Of a stretch of DNA of 64,000 bases, positions 54,045 through 64,000 are shown one piece after another. A program made the translations under genes and the position numbers. Position 1 is the stretch's first letter, and every line of letters begins with the position of its first letter. The stretch spans positions 2,366,501-2,430,500 of the forward strand of contig NZ_CP023690.1 in the NCBI RefSeq assembly GCF_008704795.1. Direction: 5' to 3'. The DNA comes from Streptomyces spectabilis. Its GTDB lineage: Bacteria; Actinomycetota; Actinomycetes; Streptomycetales; Streptomycetaceae. The notes under the pieces were generated by a model, which saw only the letters and a list, made by a program, of their open reading frames with translations, searched no databases and was not told the DNA's origin.

Positions 54045-54914
54045 TCAGACCGCGACGGCCCGTACGCGCACCGCCAGGTCGTTGTCGTTGGTGTAGTACG
54101 GGCCTGCCTCGACCGGCCCGTCCGGGCCTTCGACGGCCGTCACCGGGTAGGTGAAGATCGGCTTCTTGTCCGCGACGTCGTCGAGCAGCCGGGCCAGGCG
54201 CACGCGCGGCCCCTCGTCGCCCCGCGGCAGCAGCCACAGGTCCCAGGGGCCGCGCCCGGCGGCGAGGTCGCCGTACCGCAGCGTGACGTCGAACTCCGGG
54301 CCCCCGGCCGTGACGCCGGCGCGCACGACCCGCTCGGGCTCCTTGCGGAAGACCGCCTCGACCCGCGCGTCCGGGGTGAGCTCCGTGCCGTACACACGGC
54401 CGTGCGCGGTGAGCCCGGTGTCGGTGATGCGCAGCTCACCGGCCTCCGCGTGCGGCGCCCGCACCCAGGCGCGCACCGAGAGGTTCCCCTGCTTGGTGGC
54501 GTACGGAATGCGCACGGAGACGTGGCCGCGGCTGCCGCTCGGCGCGCGGTCGACGAGTGAGCGCAGGTCGTTGACGCCGGGCATGAGGCGGCGCGGCTCC
54601 CCGCCGTCCACGAGCGCGTACGCGTTCCAGCGGCCCTCGGCGAGCTCGACGCTGCTGGGCAGCGCGGCGCGCAGCCGCCCGTCGCCCGCGGGGGTGAGCG
54701 GAAGCCGCACCTCCGCGACGGGGTCGGAGTCCCGCAGGCGCAGCAGCAGATGCGCGGTCTCCGTCTCGCCGGGATCGGTGACGTCGAAGGTGAGCCCGCC
54801 CGCGGAGTCGGCGATGCAGTCCGCCTTGGGCGCGGGCGCCTGTGCATGCCCCCGCTCGGCCTCGCGCGCGTCGTCACTGGATCCGATGGTGTCCCGGGTG
54901 GACACGGCCGTCAT
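54045..54914 (-). CDS. Uncharacterised beta-rich protein coupled to a glycosyltransferase
   Basis: The 289-residue protein has no recognised domain. The sequence is strand-rich, with repeated VRLPLTPAGDGRLRAALPSSVELAEGRWNAYALVDG, RGHVSVRIPYATKQGNLSVRAWV and WDLWLLPRGDEGPRVRLARLLDDVADKKPIFTYPV. No signal peptide or membrane helix is present, so it appears cytosolic. Its start overlaps the glycosyltransferase stop by four bases. It is therefore probably a partner or modifier of that enzyme, for example in cell-surface polysaccharide assembly. It was left unnamed. Confidence 0.7.
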   Translation of the reverse strand: MTAVSTRDTIGSSDDAREAERGHAQAPAPKADCIADSAGGLTFDVTDPGETETAHLLLRLRDSDPVAEVRLPLTPAGDGRLRAALPSSVELAEGRWNAYALVDGGEPRRLMPGVNDLRSLVDRAPSGSRGHVSVRIPYATKQGNLSVRAWVRAPHAEAGELRITDTGLTAHGRVYGTELTPDARVEAVFRKEPERVVRAGVTAGGPEFDVTLRYGDLAAGRGPWDLWLLPRGDEGPRVRLARLLDDVADKKPIFTYPVTAVEGPDGPVEAGPYYTNDNDLAVRVRAVAV

Positions 54915-56176
54915 GCCAAGCGCCCCTTCGTCGGTGCGGTTCTTCCGGCGTCCCGAACGGCGTACGCGCCGCCGAGCAGCGCTCCCCTGGCGCGGTGCAT
55001 CGTGCCGCGCACCCGGCCGCCCAGCGAGCCGCCGCGCTGGAGCATGCCGTTGAACATCACCTCGTAGCGCTCGGCGATGCGGGCCGGGTCGAAGCGTTCG
55101 GAGTCCTCAAGCGCGGCGTCCGCCATCCGGTGGCGCAGCGCGTCGTCGTTGATGAGTTCGAGCAGGCCGCCCGCCATGGCGTCGGCGTTGCCGACCTCGA
55201 CGAGACGGCCGTCGACGCCGTTGTCGATGATCTCGCCGGGGCCGTGCGGGCAGTCGGTGGCGACGACCGGGAGGCCGCAGCGCATGGCCTCGACGATGGT
55301 CATGCCGAAGGACTCGAGGCTGGAGCTGACGGCCGCGATGGAGCCCTTGGCCCACTCGGGCTCGATGGGGTGGGCGGGGCCCATGAGGAAGACGTGGTTG
55401 TACAGGCCGAGGTCGTCGATCAGCCGGCGCAGCTTGTCCTTCTGGCGGCCGCCGCCGTAGATGCGCAGGCGCCAGTCGGGGCGCTCCCTGCGCACGGTGT
55501 CGAAGGCGCGGATCAGCAGGTCGTACCGCTTGACGGGGGCGAGCCGCCCGGCGGCGACGACCCACTTGTGGGAGCCGTCGGCGGGCTCGATGCCGGGCGC
55601 GGGCACCGGATTCGGCACGGCCTGGACGTGCACGCCGGGCAGTCGCATCCGCTTGCGGTAGTCGCGCGCGTCGGCCTCGGTCGTGGTGGTGAGGACGTCG
55701 AGGCGGGGGTAGACGCTGCGCAGCTGGAGGCGCAGCTCGTCGGAGTGGCTGTCGAGCGTGAGGTGCTCCTGGCCGACGCGCAGCACGCCGCGCCGGGTCT
55801 GCCGGGCCACGTGCACGTTCAGTCCGGGCCTGGTGCCGATGACGACGTCGGCCCTGAGCGACTTGAGGTGGGCCGCGATGCGCTCGTCGGTGAGCGCGCT
55901 GTACTGCGCGTAGCGGCCCTCGGCGCTGGGGAAGACCTTGGCCGGGGCGGCGTAGGCCGCTCTGTCGCCGTCGTAGCCGGGACTGTCCTTCCTGATGTCG
56001 ACGAGGTGGCTGAGCCTGATGCGCGGGTCCGGCGCGAAGACCGGCTCGTCGCGGTGACGCAGCGCCGAGACGATCTCCACGTCGTGCTGCTCGGCGAGGG
56101 TGTTCGCCAAGTTGTACGTGGTCCGGATCGTCCCTCCGATCCCGTACGCGTTGTGAATCAGGAAAGAGATATGCAT
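54911..56176 (-). CDS. Glycosyltransferase family 4 (GT-B fold)
   Basis: The 421-residue protein starts MHISFLIHNAYGIGGTIRTTYNLANTLAEQHDVEIVSALR. The donor-binding half contains VVAAGRLAPVKRYDLLIRAFDTVRRERPDWRLRIYGGGRQKDKLRRLI and SSSLESFGMTIVEAMRCGLPVVATDCPHGPGEII, the EX7E motif of GT4. It transfers a sugar to an exopolysaccharide, teichoic-acid-like or lipid acceptor. The acceptor is unknown. It is the first gene of a two-gene operon with the beta-rich protein. Confidence 0.92.
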   Translation of the reverse strand: MHISFLIHNAYGIGGTIRTTYNLANTLAEQHDVEIVSALRHRDEPVFAPDPRIRLSHLVDIRKDSPGYDGDRAAYAAPAKVFPSAEGRYAQYSALTDERIAAHLKSLRADVVIGTRPGLNVHVARQTRRGVLRVGQEHLTLDSHSDELRLQLRSVYPRLDVLTTTTEADARDYRKRMRLPGVHVQAVPNPVPAPGIEPADGSHKWVVAAGRLAPVKRYDLLIRAFDTVRRERPDWRLRIYGGGRQKDKLRRLIDDLGLYNHVFLMGPAHPIEPEWAKGSIAAVSSSLESFGMTIVEAMRCGLPVVATDCPHGPGEIIDNGVDGRLVEVGNADAMAGGLLELINDDALRHRMADAALEDSERFDPARIAERYEVMFNGMLQRGGSLGGRVRGTMHRARGALLGGAYAVRDAGRTAPTKGRLA

Positions 56177-56338
56177 ACGTACCCGTATTCCGCGTATACC
56201 CGCGGACAGCCGTCTCGTCCGCCTACCGAAGGGTTAGACGGGAATCTCAGGCCAAGGGTTGGGTCGAGATCCCGCCTTGTTCCTGAACGGATGCGCGATC
56301 GCAATGCGGAACGGGGAACTCCGTGAGTGGTACACCGG

Positions 56339-57646
56339 TCATGGCTGGTAGGAGAGCTGCGGTACCCGGAAGCAGTTGGCGTTCATGTCCCCCTGTGTGA
56401 CCCAGCCCTCATCGTCCTTCCAGCGGGCCACGGACACACACGTCCGGCGCGTCCCCGGCGGCTCGGTCCGTCGCTCGTACGTCACCGGAAGCAGCAGCCC
56501 CTCGGCGTCGTAGGGCTTGCCACGGCTCATGAAGCGGTCCACGCAGGCGCGGGTGACGTCGTCGCCGGAGGCCGCGCAGGAGCGGGCCGCGGCCGTGAAC
56601 CACAGGGCCGCCGCCCAGCCCTCCAGCTGCCACTGCGAGAGCGATCCCGCCCCCTTGCCCGCCTTCTTCATGCCGTCGCGGAACGCCCGCACCGCCGGGT
56701 GGCCGGTGTCCTCGTAGTTGCGGCTGGAACCGGTCGCCCACAGGGCGTTGCGGCAGCGCGGCGCGTCCTTGTAGTCGTCGGCGACGGTGGCTGTCCAGTT
56801 CTGTACGTTCGTGACCTTCGCGGTGACCTTCGCGCCCACGTCGTCCATGGCCGCGCACAGGCGCGCGTTGCCGTGCGTGTCCATGGCGTCGAAGACCAGA
56901 TCGGCGCCCTGGTCCTTGAGGTCGGCCGCGACCGCGCGGAAGTTCGGCAGCGCGAAGTCGACCTGCTCGGTGACGACCTTGTAGCCCTCGGCCTCCAGAC
57001 CGCGCTTCACCAGGCGCGCGTACGCCGCCGACGCGGCCTGGTTGTAGGAGACCACGGCGGCCGTGCGGGCGCCCTGCTCGCGTTTGAAGTAGCGGTAGAC
57101 CTCGGTGCCGCCGTACAGCTCGCCGTCCCAGCCCGGCTTGCCCGCGCGCGGTGCGAGGCTGCCGTAGATCCCGTACAGGTGCGGATAGGTGTCGTACGCG
57201 GAGCCGATCGGCTGGCCGCCGATGTCGGGCACGCCCGCCTCGGACACCCGGGGCGCGCCCGCGTAGTCCAGGACGGTGGTGGCCACCAGGGCGACGACCT
57301 TCTGCTCGTCGAGCAGCTTGTGCACGCACGCGTTGTTGCCGACGCCGCTGCCGCCGTCGTCGCAGGTGTGCACCTCGACCTCGCGTCCGGCGATCCCGCC
57401 GCGCTCGTTGAGGCGCGCGAAGTAGGCCTTGGCGCCGTCCCGCGGCCCGGTGAAGGCGGAGCCGCCCACGGGGCTGGTGGCGCTGGTGATGACGCCGACC
57501 CGCAGGGGCGGGCCGCCGCCGGACGGCACCCCGCCCGACGGCGCGCGCCGCTCGAAGTCGCTCTCCGGCAGCCGGCTGCCGCAGGCGGCGCTCCCCAGGA
57601 GCGCCGCCACGGCGAGCGCGGCCACGACGGTCCGTGGGCGGCCCAA
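56339..57646 (-). CDS. Branched-chain-amino-acid-type ABC binding lipoprotein
   Basis: The 435-residue precursor starts at TTG 57646, three bases after the upstream gene's stop. It has a signal peptide with lipobox LLGSAACGS. The Leu/Ile/Val-binding-like fold follows: LRVGVITSATSPVGGSAFTGPRDGAKAYFARLNERGGIAGREVEVHTCDDGGSGVGNNACVHKLL, then VVALVATTVLDYAGAPRVSEAGVPDIGGQPIG. It is the likely receptor for the divergent LivHMG-LivF system. The ligand could be an amino acid, amide or urea-like solute. Confidence 0.88.
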   Translation of the reverse strand: MGRPRTVVAALAVAALLGSAACGSRLPESDFERRAPSGGVPSGGGPPLRVGVITSATSPVGGSAFTGPRDGAKAYFARLNERGGIAGREVEVHTCDDGGSGVGNNACVHKLLDEQKVVALVATTVLDYAGAPRVSEAGVPDIGGQPIGSAYDTYPHLYGIYGSLAPRAGKPGWDGELYGGTEVYRYFKREQGARTAAVVSYNQAASAAYARLVKRGLEAEGYKVVTEQVDFALPNFRAVAADLKDQGADLVFDAMDTHGNARLCAAMDDVGAKVTAKVTNVQNWTATVADDYKDAPRCRNALWATGSSRNYEDTGHPAVRAFRDGMKKAGKGAGSLSQWQLEGWAAALWFTAAARSCAASGDDVTRACVDRFMSRGKPYDAEGLLLPVTYERRTEPPGTRRTCVSVARWKDDEGWVTQGDMNANCFRVPQLSYQP

Positions 57647-57649
57647 GTC

Positions 57650-58210
57650 TCAGCAGCCCGGTCCTGGCGACTTGTTGCCGCTCAGCTTGACGAGCGCGCA
57701 CAGCGTCTTGACGGACACCTTCCAGGTGTCGTCCTCGTTGACGGCGGTGCCGCTCGCGCTCGGCAGCGCGGTCGCGCCCTTCAAGGTCAGCGCGTACGTC
57801 ACGTCGGCGTCCTTCGCCGACGTGAACTCGACCTTCGCCACCCGCGCCCGGACCTGCCTGCCGCGCTCGTCCCCGCTGAAGCCCTGCAGGACCTGACGCA
57901 TCTCGGCGCCGTTCTCCAGGACGGCCTCCTTGTCCTTGAGGGACACCGCCGGGTCGAAGAACTTCTCCCAGTTCGCGCGGACCTCCTTCTCGGCCGCCTC
58001 CGGGTCTTCGGGCTCGGCGGCGTCACCCGCCTTGCTCGTCGTCTCCACGGACGGCTGCGGCGGCGGGCTGCCGCTGTCGTCCCCGCTGTCGTCGCCGCAG
58101 GCCACGGCGGCGGGGACGAGGAGCAGGACCGCGGCGGCCGCCAGGGCCGTGCTCCGCACCCTCCCCCGCCGAAGATCGCTCCCCCGCCTGGGGCTGGTCC
58201 AGAGAACCAT
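57650..58210 (-). CDS. Putative lipoprotein, low-complexity linker and conserved beta domain
   Basis: The product has 186 residues from ATG 58210; another start is possible. It has a signal with lipobox VPAAVAC, then an acidic, Ser/Pro-rich linker. The core (about 95-185) has the sequence KEVRANWEKFFDPAVSLKDKEAVLENGAEMRQVLQGFSGDERG and ends KTLCALVKLSG. It lies upstream of the solute-binding gene and is probably co-transcribed, but its function is unknown. No specific family could be named. Confidence 0.7.
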   Translation of the reverse strand: MVLWTSPRRGSDLRRGRVRSTALAAAAVLLLVPAAVACGDDSGDDSGSPPPQPSVETTSKAGDAAEPEDPEAAEKEVRANWEKFFDPAVSLKDKEAVLENGAEMRQVLQGFSGDERGRQVRARVAKVEFTSAKDADVTYALTLKGATALPSASGTAVNEDDTWKVSVKTLCALVKLSGNKSPGPGC

Positions 58211-58368
58211 CTGGCTCACCACCGGGTGTCGGTCCGGGCGAAGAGCGCCCGGTGCTTTCAGGGTCAGCTTCCAGAAGGCATAGTGCAAGCCATTGGCTGC
58301 CGTGAACAGACCCACCAGGCACCTGTTGAGCATCTGTCAGTCGCTTGCCGTCTCCCAGGGGGGCCTCG

Positions 58369-58884
58369 ATGACATCTCCCGCCGCCTCGCGCGCGGCCCG
58401 GCTTCGGGCGGTGCACCCGATGCTGTGGGCGGCCTTCGCCGCGCTCGCGACCGGCGCGGTCCTGTGCGTCATCGGCTGGTACGGGATCTCCGGCGAGCGC
58501 TTCGCCGAGCGGCAGCTGCCCTACCTCGCGTCCTGCACGGTGCCGGGCGCCGCGCTGATCGTCGCGGGCGCGGTGCTCCTCGCCCACGGCAGGGGCGCGC
58601 TCGCCGCGGCCCGCGTCGAGGAGCTGTACGCCCTGCTCGTGGCCGTCGAGGGCCAGGACCCGGCGGCCGCGGGGGCCGAACGGGCGACGGGCCCGGTGGC
58701 GACGAGCGAGGAGCTGCGCGCCGTGCCCGACGGGACGCTGTGGCACCGCGCGGACTGCCCGCTGATCGCGGGCAAGCCGGGGGCGGCCGCCGTCGACCCC
58801 GCGGCCCCGGCCGCCGACGGCCTGACCCCGTGCCCGATCTGCGCACCGCCGGGACCCCGGCCGCAAGAGCCCCCGGAGGCCTGA
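58369..58884 (+). CDS. Small membrane protein with conserved Cys-x-x-Cys tail
   Basis: The 171-residue protein has two N-terminal helices (LWAAFAALATGAVLCVIGW; SCTVPGAALIVAGAVLLA). The cytoplasmic part ends with DGTLWHRADCPLIAGK and DGLTPCPICAPPG. That pattern recurs in Streptomyces membrane proteins beside ABC genes and resembles a small zinc-ribbon. It starts at ATG 58369. The next gene begins five bases after its stop, so it belongs to the transporter operon. Function is unknown. Confidence 0.7.
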   Translation: MTSPAASRAARLRAVHPMLWAAFAALATGAVLCVIGWYGISGERFAERQLPYLASCTVPGAALIVAGAVLLAHGRGALAAARVEELYALLVAVEGQDPAAAGAERATGPVATSEELRAVPDGTLWHRADCPLIAGKPGAAAVDPAAPAADGLTPCPICAPPGPRPQEPPEA

Positions 58885-58888
58885 CCCG

Positions 58889-61572
58889 GTGGCCTCCCTG
58901 AGCTACGACCTCACCCTGGCCGGGCTCTCCGTCGGCAGTGCGGCCGCCCTCACCGGCATCGGCCTCGTCGTCACCTACCGCGCGACCGGCGTACTCAACT
59001 TCGCGCACGGCGCGATCGCGATGGTCTGCGCCTATCTGCTGCGCCAGCTCACCGTCGAGTGGGGCGTGCCCCTTCCGCTCGCCGCGGCGATCACGCTCCT
59101 CGTGGTGGCCCCCGCCATCGGCCTGGTCCTCGAACGCGCCGTCTTCCGCCCCCTCGCCGTCCTGGGCGGCGACCCCGCGCAGACCCTGGTGGCCTCCATC
59201 GGCGTCTTCATCCTGCTCGTCGGCGGGGCGGCGCTAATGTGGGGGCAGGGCGCCCGCGCGGACGCGCCGACGCTCGTCTCGGCCGACCCCTGGGGCCAGC
59301 TCGCGGCGGCCGTGGCGCTCGTGCTCGCCGTCTGGGCCCTCACCCGCTTCACCCGCTTCGGCGAGGAGCTGCGCGCGGTGGTCGACGACCGCCGCCTCGC
59401 GGTGCTCGCCGGGATCGACGCGGACCGGGTCGCCGCGGCGGGCTGGGCCTTCGGCTCGTTCACGGCGGGCCTGACCGGCGTGCTCCTCGCCCCCTACGTC
59501 CGGCTCGACCCGTACGGCATGCCCCTGCTCGTCATGGAGGTGATGGCCGTCGCCGTGGCGGCCCGGATGCGGAACCTCCCGGTGGCGGTCGTGGTGGCGC
59601 TCGGCATCGGCGTCGCGCAGAGCCAGCTGACGCGCCTGCACCCGTCCGGCTGGCGCGAGCCCCTGCTCCAGGCGGTGGGCGCGAACCTCTTCGTGGTGGC
59701 CCTGCTCGTCGCCGCGCTCGTCCTGCCCGGCGTGGGCACCCGGGACGCGCTGCCCCGCACGGCCACCGCGCGCGTCCCCACCCCGCCCGGCGCGTGGATA
59801 GTGGCCGTGGTCCTCTTCCTGCTCCCGTTCGGCTTCGCGGGCTCGGACCTCACCACGTCCGTACAGGTCCCCGCCCTCGCCGTCATCCTGCTCTCGCTCG
59901 TCGTCGTCACCGGCAGGGGCGGCCAGATCTCCCTGGGCCAGGCGGCGTACGCGGGCCTGGGCGCGCTGTTCACCGCGCTGCTCACCAGCGGCCGCTTCCC
60001 CGGGCTCCCCGAACTGCCCGCGCTGCCCGCCCTCGCGGTGGCCGTGCTGCTCGTCGCGCCGCTCGGCCTGCTCACCGGCTGGCCCGCCATCAGCCGGCAC
60101 GGCCTGGCCCTCGCCCTCGCGACCCTCGCGGTCGGGGTCGGGGTCAGCCGCTTCGTGTTCGCACAGCCGTACGCGACGTCGGGCCTCACCCTGGAGCGCC
60201 CCGCGGGCTTCACCGGTGACCGCGCGTACTACCTGCTCGAACTGGCCCTGCTCGGCGGCGCGCTGGTGCTCGTCGCGGCGCTGCGGCGCGGCCGCACGGG
60301 GCGGGCCCTCGCCGCGATGCGGGACCACGAGGCAGGGGCGGCGGCGGCCGGGGTCGCGGTGCGCACGCTGAAGCTCGCGGCGTTCGTGACCGGCGCGGCG
60401 CTCGCCGCCCTGGGGGGCGGGATGCTGGGGATGGGCCTGCGGGCGTTCGACCCCGGGGCGTACGACCCGGTGCGGGGTCTGCTGTGGTTCGCGGCGGTGG
60501 TCGTGCTCGGCGCGGACAGCCTGCTCGGCGCGCTGGTCGCGGCGGCGCTGCTCGTGGGGCTCGACGCGGGGGCCCGGGGCGGGGTGGCGGCCGCGGTCAT
60601 CGGGGTGCTTGCCATACTGATCGGCCGCTTTCCCGGGGGGCCGTACGAGGCGCTGCGCGCGGCTACCCGAAGGCTTCGGCGGCGGCCCCGGCTCACGCCG
60701 CTGGGGGCCCGGGTGCGGGTCGCCCTGATCCCAGCTCCCGTCCCGGCCCCGGCCCCGGCCCCGGCCCCGGCCCCGGCCCCGGCCAACGGTGCTGGGCGCC
60801 CGGCGCTGTGCCCACCCTTCCCCAAGCTCTCGGCTTCGCTCGAGCAGGGGATGCCCCACTCGCCCAGCGGGACGATTGCCCACAGCGGAGAGGAGGGGGA
60901 AGTTCTCGTCGCCGATGGGCTGTTCCTCTCCTACGGTGGCTTCGCCGTGTTGCGTGGGGTGTCCCTCAGCGTCGTCCCCGGCCAGGTGACCGCTGTCGTA
61001 GGGCCCAATGGGGCGGGCAAGAGCAGTCTCTTCCACTGTCTGGCCGGGACGGTGCGGCCCGATCGGGGGCGGGTGGCCTTCGGGGGGCGGGACCTCACCC
61101 GGCTGCCCGCGCACGCCCGCACCCGCGCGGGCGTGGCCCGTACGTTCCAGCAGCTCGCGGTCTTCCCGACGCTGACCGTCGCCGAGAACGTGCGCGTGGG
61201 CGCCGAACAGGGCCGGGTCCGCGACGCGGCGGCGGTCGACCGGGCGCTGCGTCTGTTCGACCTCGCGTCCGTGCGCGACCGCCCGGCCGCGGGGCTGCCG
61301 ACGGGCACGCTGCGCCGCGTCGAGCTGGCCCGCGCGCTGGCGGGCGACCCGCACGTGCTGCTCCTGGACGAGCCCGCCGCGGGCCTGGACACCGGCGAGG
61401 TGACCGCGCTCGCCCGTGTGCTGCGCGCCCTCGCGGCCGACGGCACCGCTCTCCTGGTGGTCGAGCACGACCTGGACCTGGTCGCGGGCCTCGCCGACAC
61501 GGTGCACGTCCTGACGGCGGGCCGGATCATCGCCTCGGGCCCGGCGGACGAAGTGCTCGACGGCGGGGCACC

Positions 61573-61576
<4 letters not shown>
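58889..61576 (+). CDS. Fused branched-chain-type ABC transporter: LivH-LivM-LivG in one chain
   Basis: The 895-residue protein starts at GTG 58889. Residues 1-290 form a LivH-like permease (GLVVTYRATGVLNFAHGAIAMV). Residues 300-600 form a LivM-like permease (ISLGQAAYAGLGALFTALL). Residues 675-895 form an ATPase with Walker A GPNGAGKSS, degenerate signature LPTGTLRRVELARAL and Walker B HVLLLDEPAAGLD. The junction (about 617-670) contains a Pro-Ala repeat from a GC hexamer run and then 28 residues made by an in-frame 84-base repeat. An ATG within the repeat (residue 655) is in frame. Confidence 0.92.
60742..60784. repeat. Hexanucleotide tandem repeat encoding (PA)n
   Basis: About seven copies of a CCCGGC-type hexamer encode alternating Pro-Ala in the fusion linker. 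Repeat-length changes would keep the reading frame. Confidence 0.9.
60805..60888. repeat. 84-bp interspersed repeat, copy B, read through in frame by the ABC fusion
   Basis: This is the reverse complement of copy A at 2197-2280 with one mismatch of 84. Its length is a multiple of three, so it encodes 28 extra residues (for example PALCPPFPKLSASLEQG and MPHSPSGTIAHSG) without breaking the frame. Immediately after it is a purine run, GGAGAGGAGGGGGAAG (60887-60902), like a lost ribosome site. Confidence 0.85.
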
Positions 61577-62887
<1,311 letters not shown>

Positions 62888-63012
62888 TTACGCAGGTCCC
62901 GCGCGGGGGCCCGCCGTGCCGCGCCGCCGCGTGCGCGACCCCACCCGGTCAGCGGACGGGGCGGGGCCGCACGTGGGTTCCGGCGCCGGGCCGGAGAGGA
63001 CGGTCGGGGCCG

Positions 63013-64000
<988 letters not shown>

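Overview
The window is high-GC actinobacterial chromosome, almost certainly Streptomyces. The signs are strong third-position G/C, frequent GTG and TTG starts, a subtilisin-inhibitor-like protein, streptogrisin-type proteases, DUF5685 and DUF402 proteins, a SepF paralogue and a dnaE2/Y-polymerase pair. No rRNA, tRNA, CRISPR array, prophage or large biosynthetic cluster was seen. The sequence starts inside a secreted glycosyl hydrolase and ends in the leader of an Rpf-like cell-wall hydrolase gene. Mobile DNA is limited to small non-coding repeats.

Layout. 1-6.1 kb: truncated GH39-type hydrolase, AAA ATPase, GntR regulator divergent from a GNAT/DUF402 pair, then a TetR gene with a palindromic operator and an SGNH hydrolase. 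6.1-10.5 kb: tripartite tricarboxylate importer operon (tctC-tctB-tctA plus GNAT), divergent from an orphan response regulator. 10.6-13.5 kb: LPMO with a sortase signal, a 199-bp MITE, a secreted lipase and a pentapeptide-repeat protein. 13.8-18.3 kb: dnaE2 plus an ImuB-like Y-family protein behind a LexA-type box. 18.4-20.6 kb: ABC-2-like membrane protein and AAA ATPase.

20.9-34.9 kb is an extracellular proteolysis region: SSI-type inhibitor, TrmB/LuxR-type regulator, M4 metalloprotease, a four-gene peptide ABC importer, two S1 proteases and an SPFH protein. A small I78-type inhibitor lies at 50.7 kb. Together these can degrade protein outside the cell, limit that activity and import the peptides. 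35.2-42.7 kb is a candidate catabolic cluster: DUF1684 protein, two flavin monooxygenases, an FAD/NAD(P)-binding protein and an amino-acid-type permease, divergent from its binding lipoprotein, with no ATPase gene.

42.8-50.5 kb: DUF5685 protein with a Cys-rich tail, SepF paralogue, glutaryl-CoA-type dehydrogenase, MFS exporter, GT-C-like mannosyltransferase and PAP2 phosphatase. 50.7-56.2 kb: I78 inhibitor, a stand-alone cytochrome oxidase subunit I tail-to-tail with a WYL regulator, and a glycosyltransferase operon. 56.3-62.3 kb: a branched-chain-type ABC system whose two permeases and one ATPase are fused. The fusion linker contains an in-frame copy of a repeat that also lies at 2.2 kb. 62.3-63.7 kb: two Rpf-like transglycosylase/LysM proteins.
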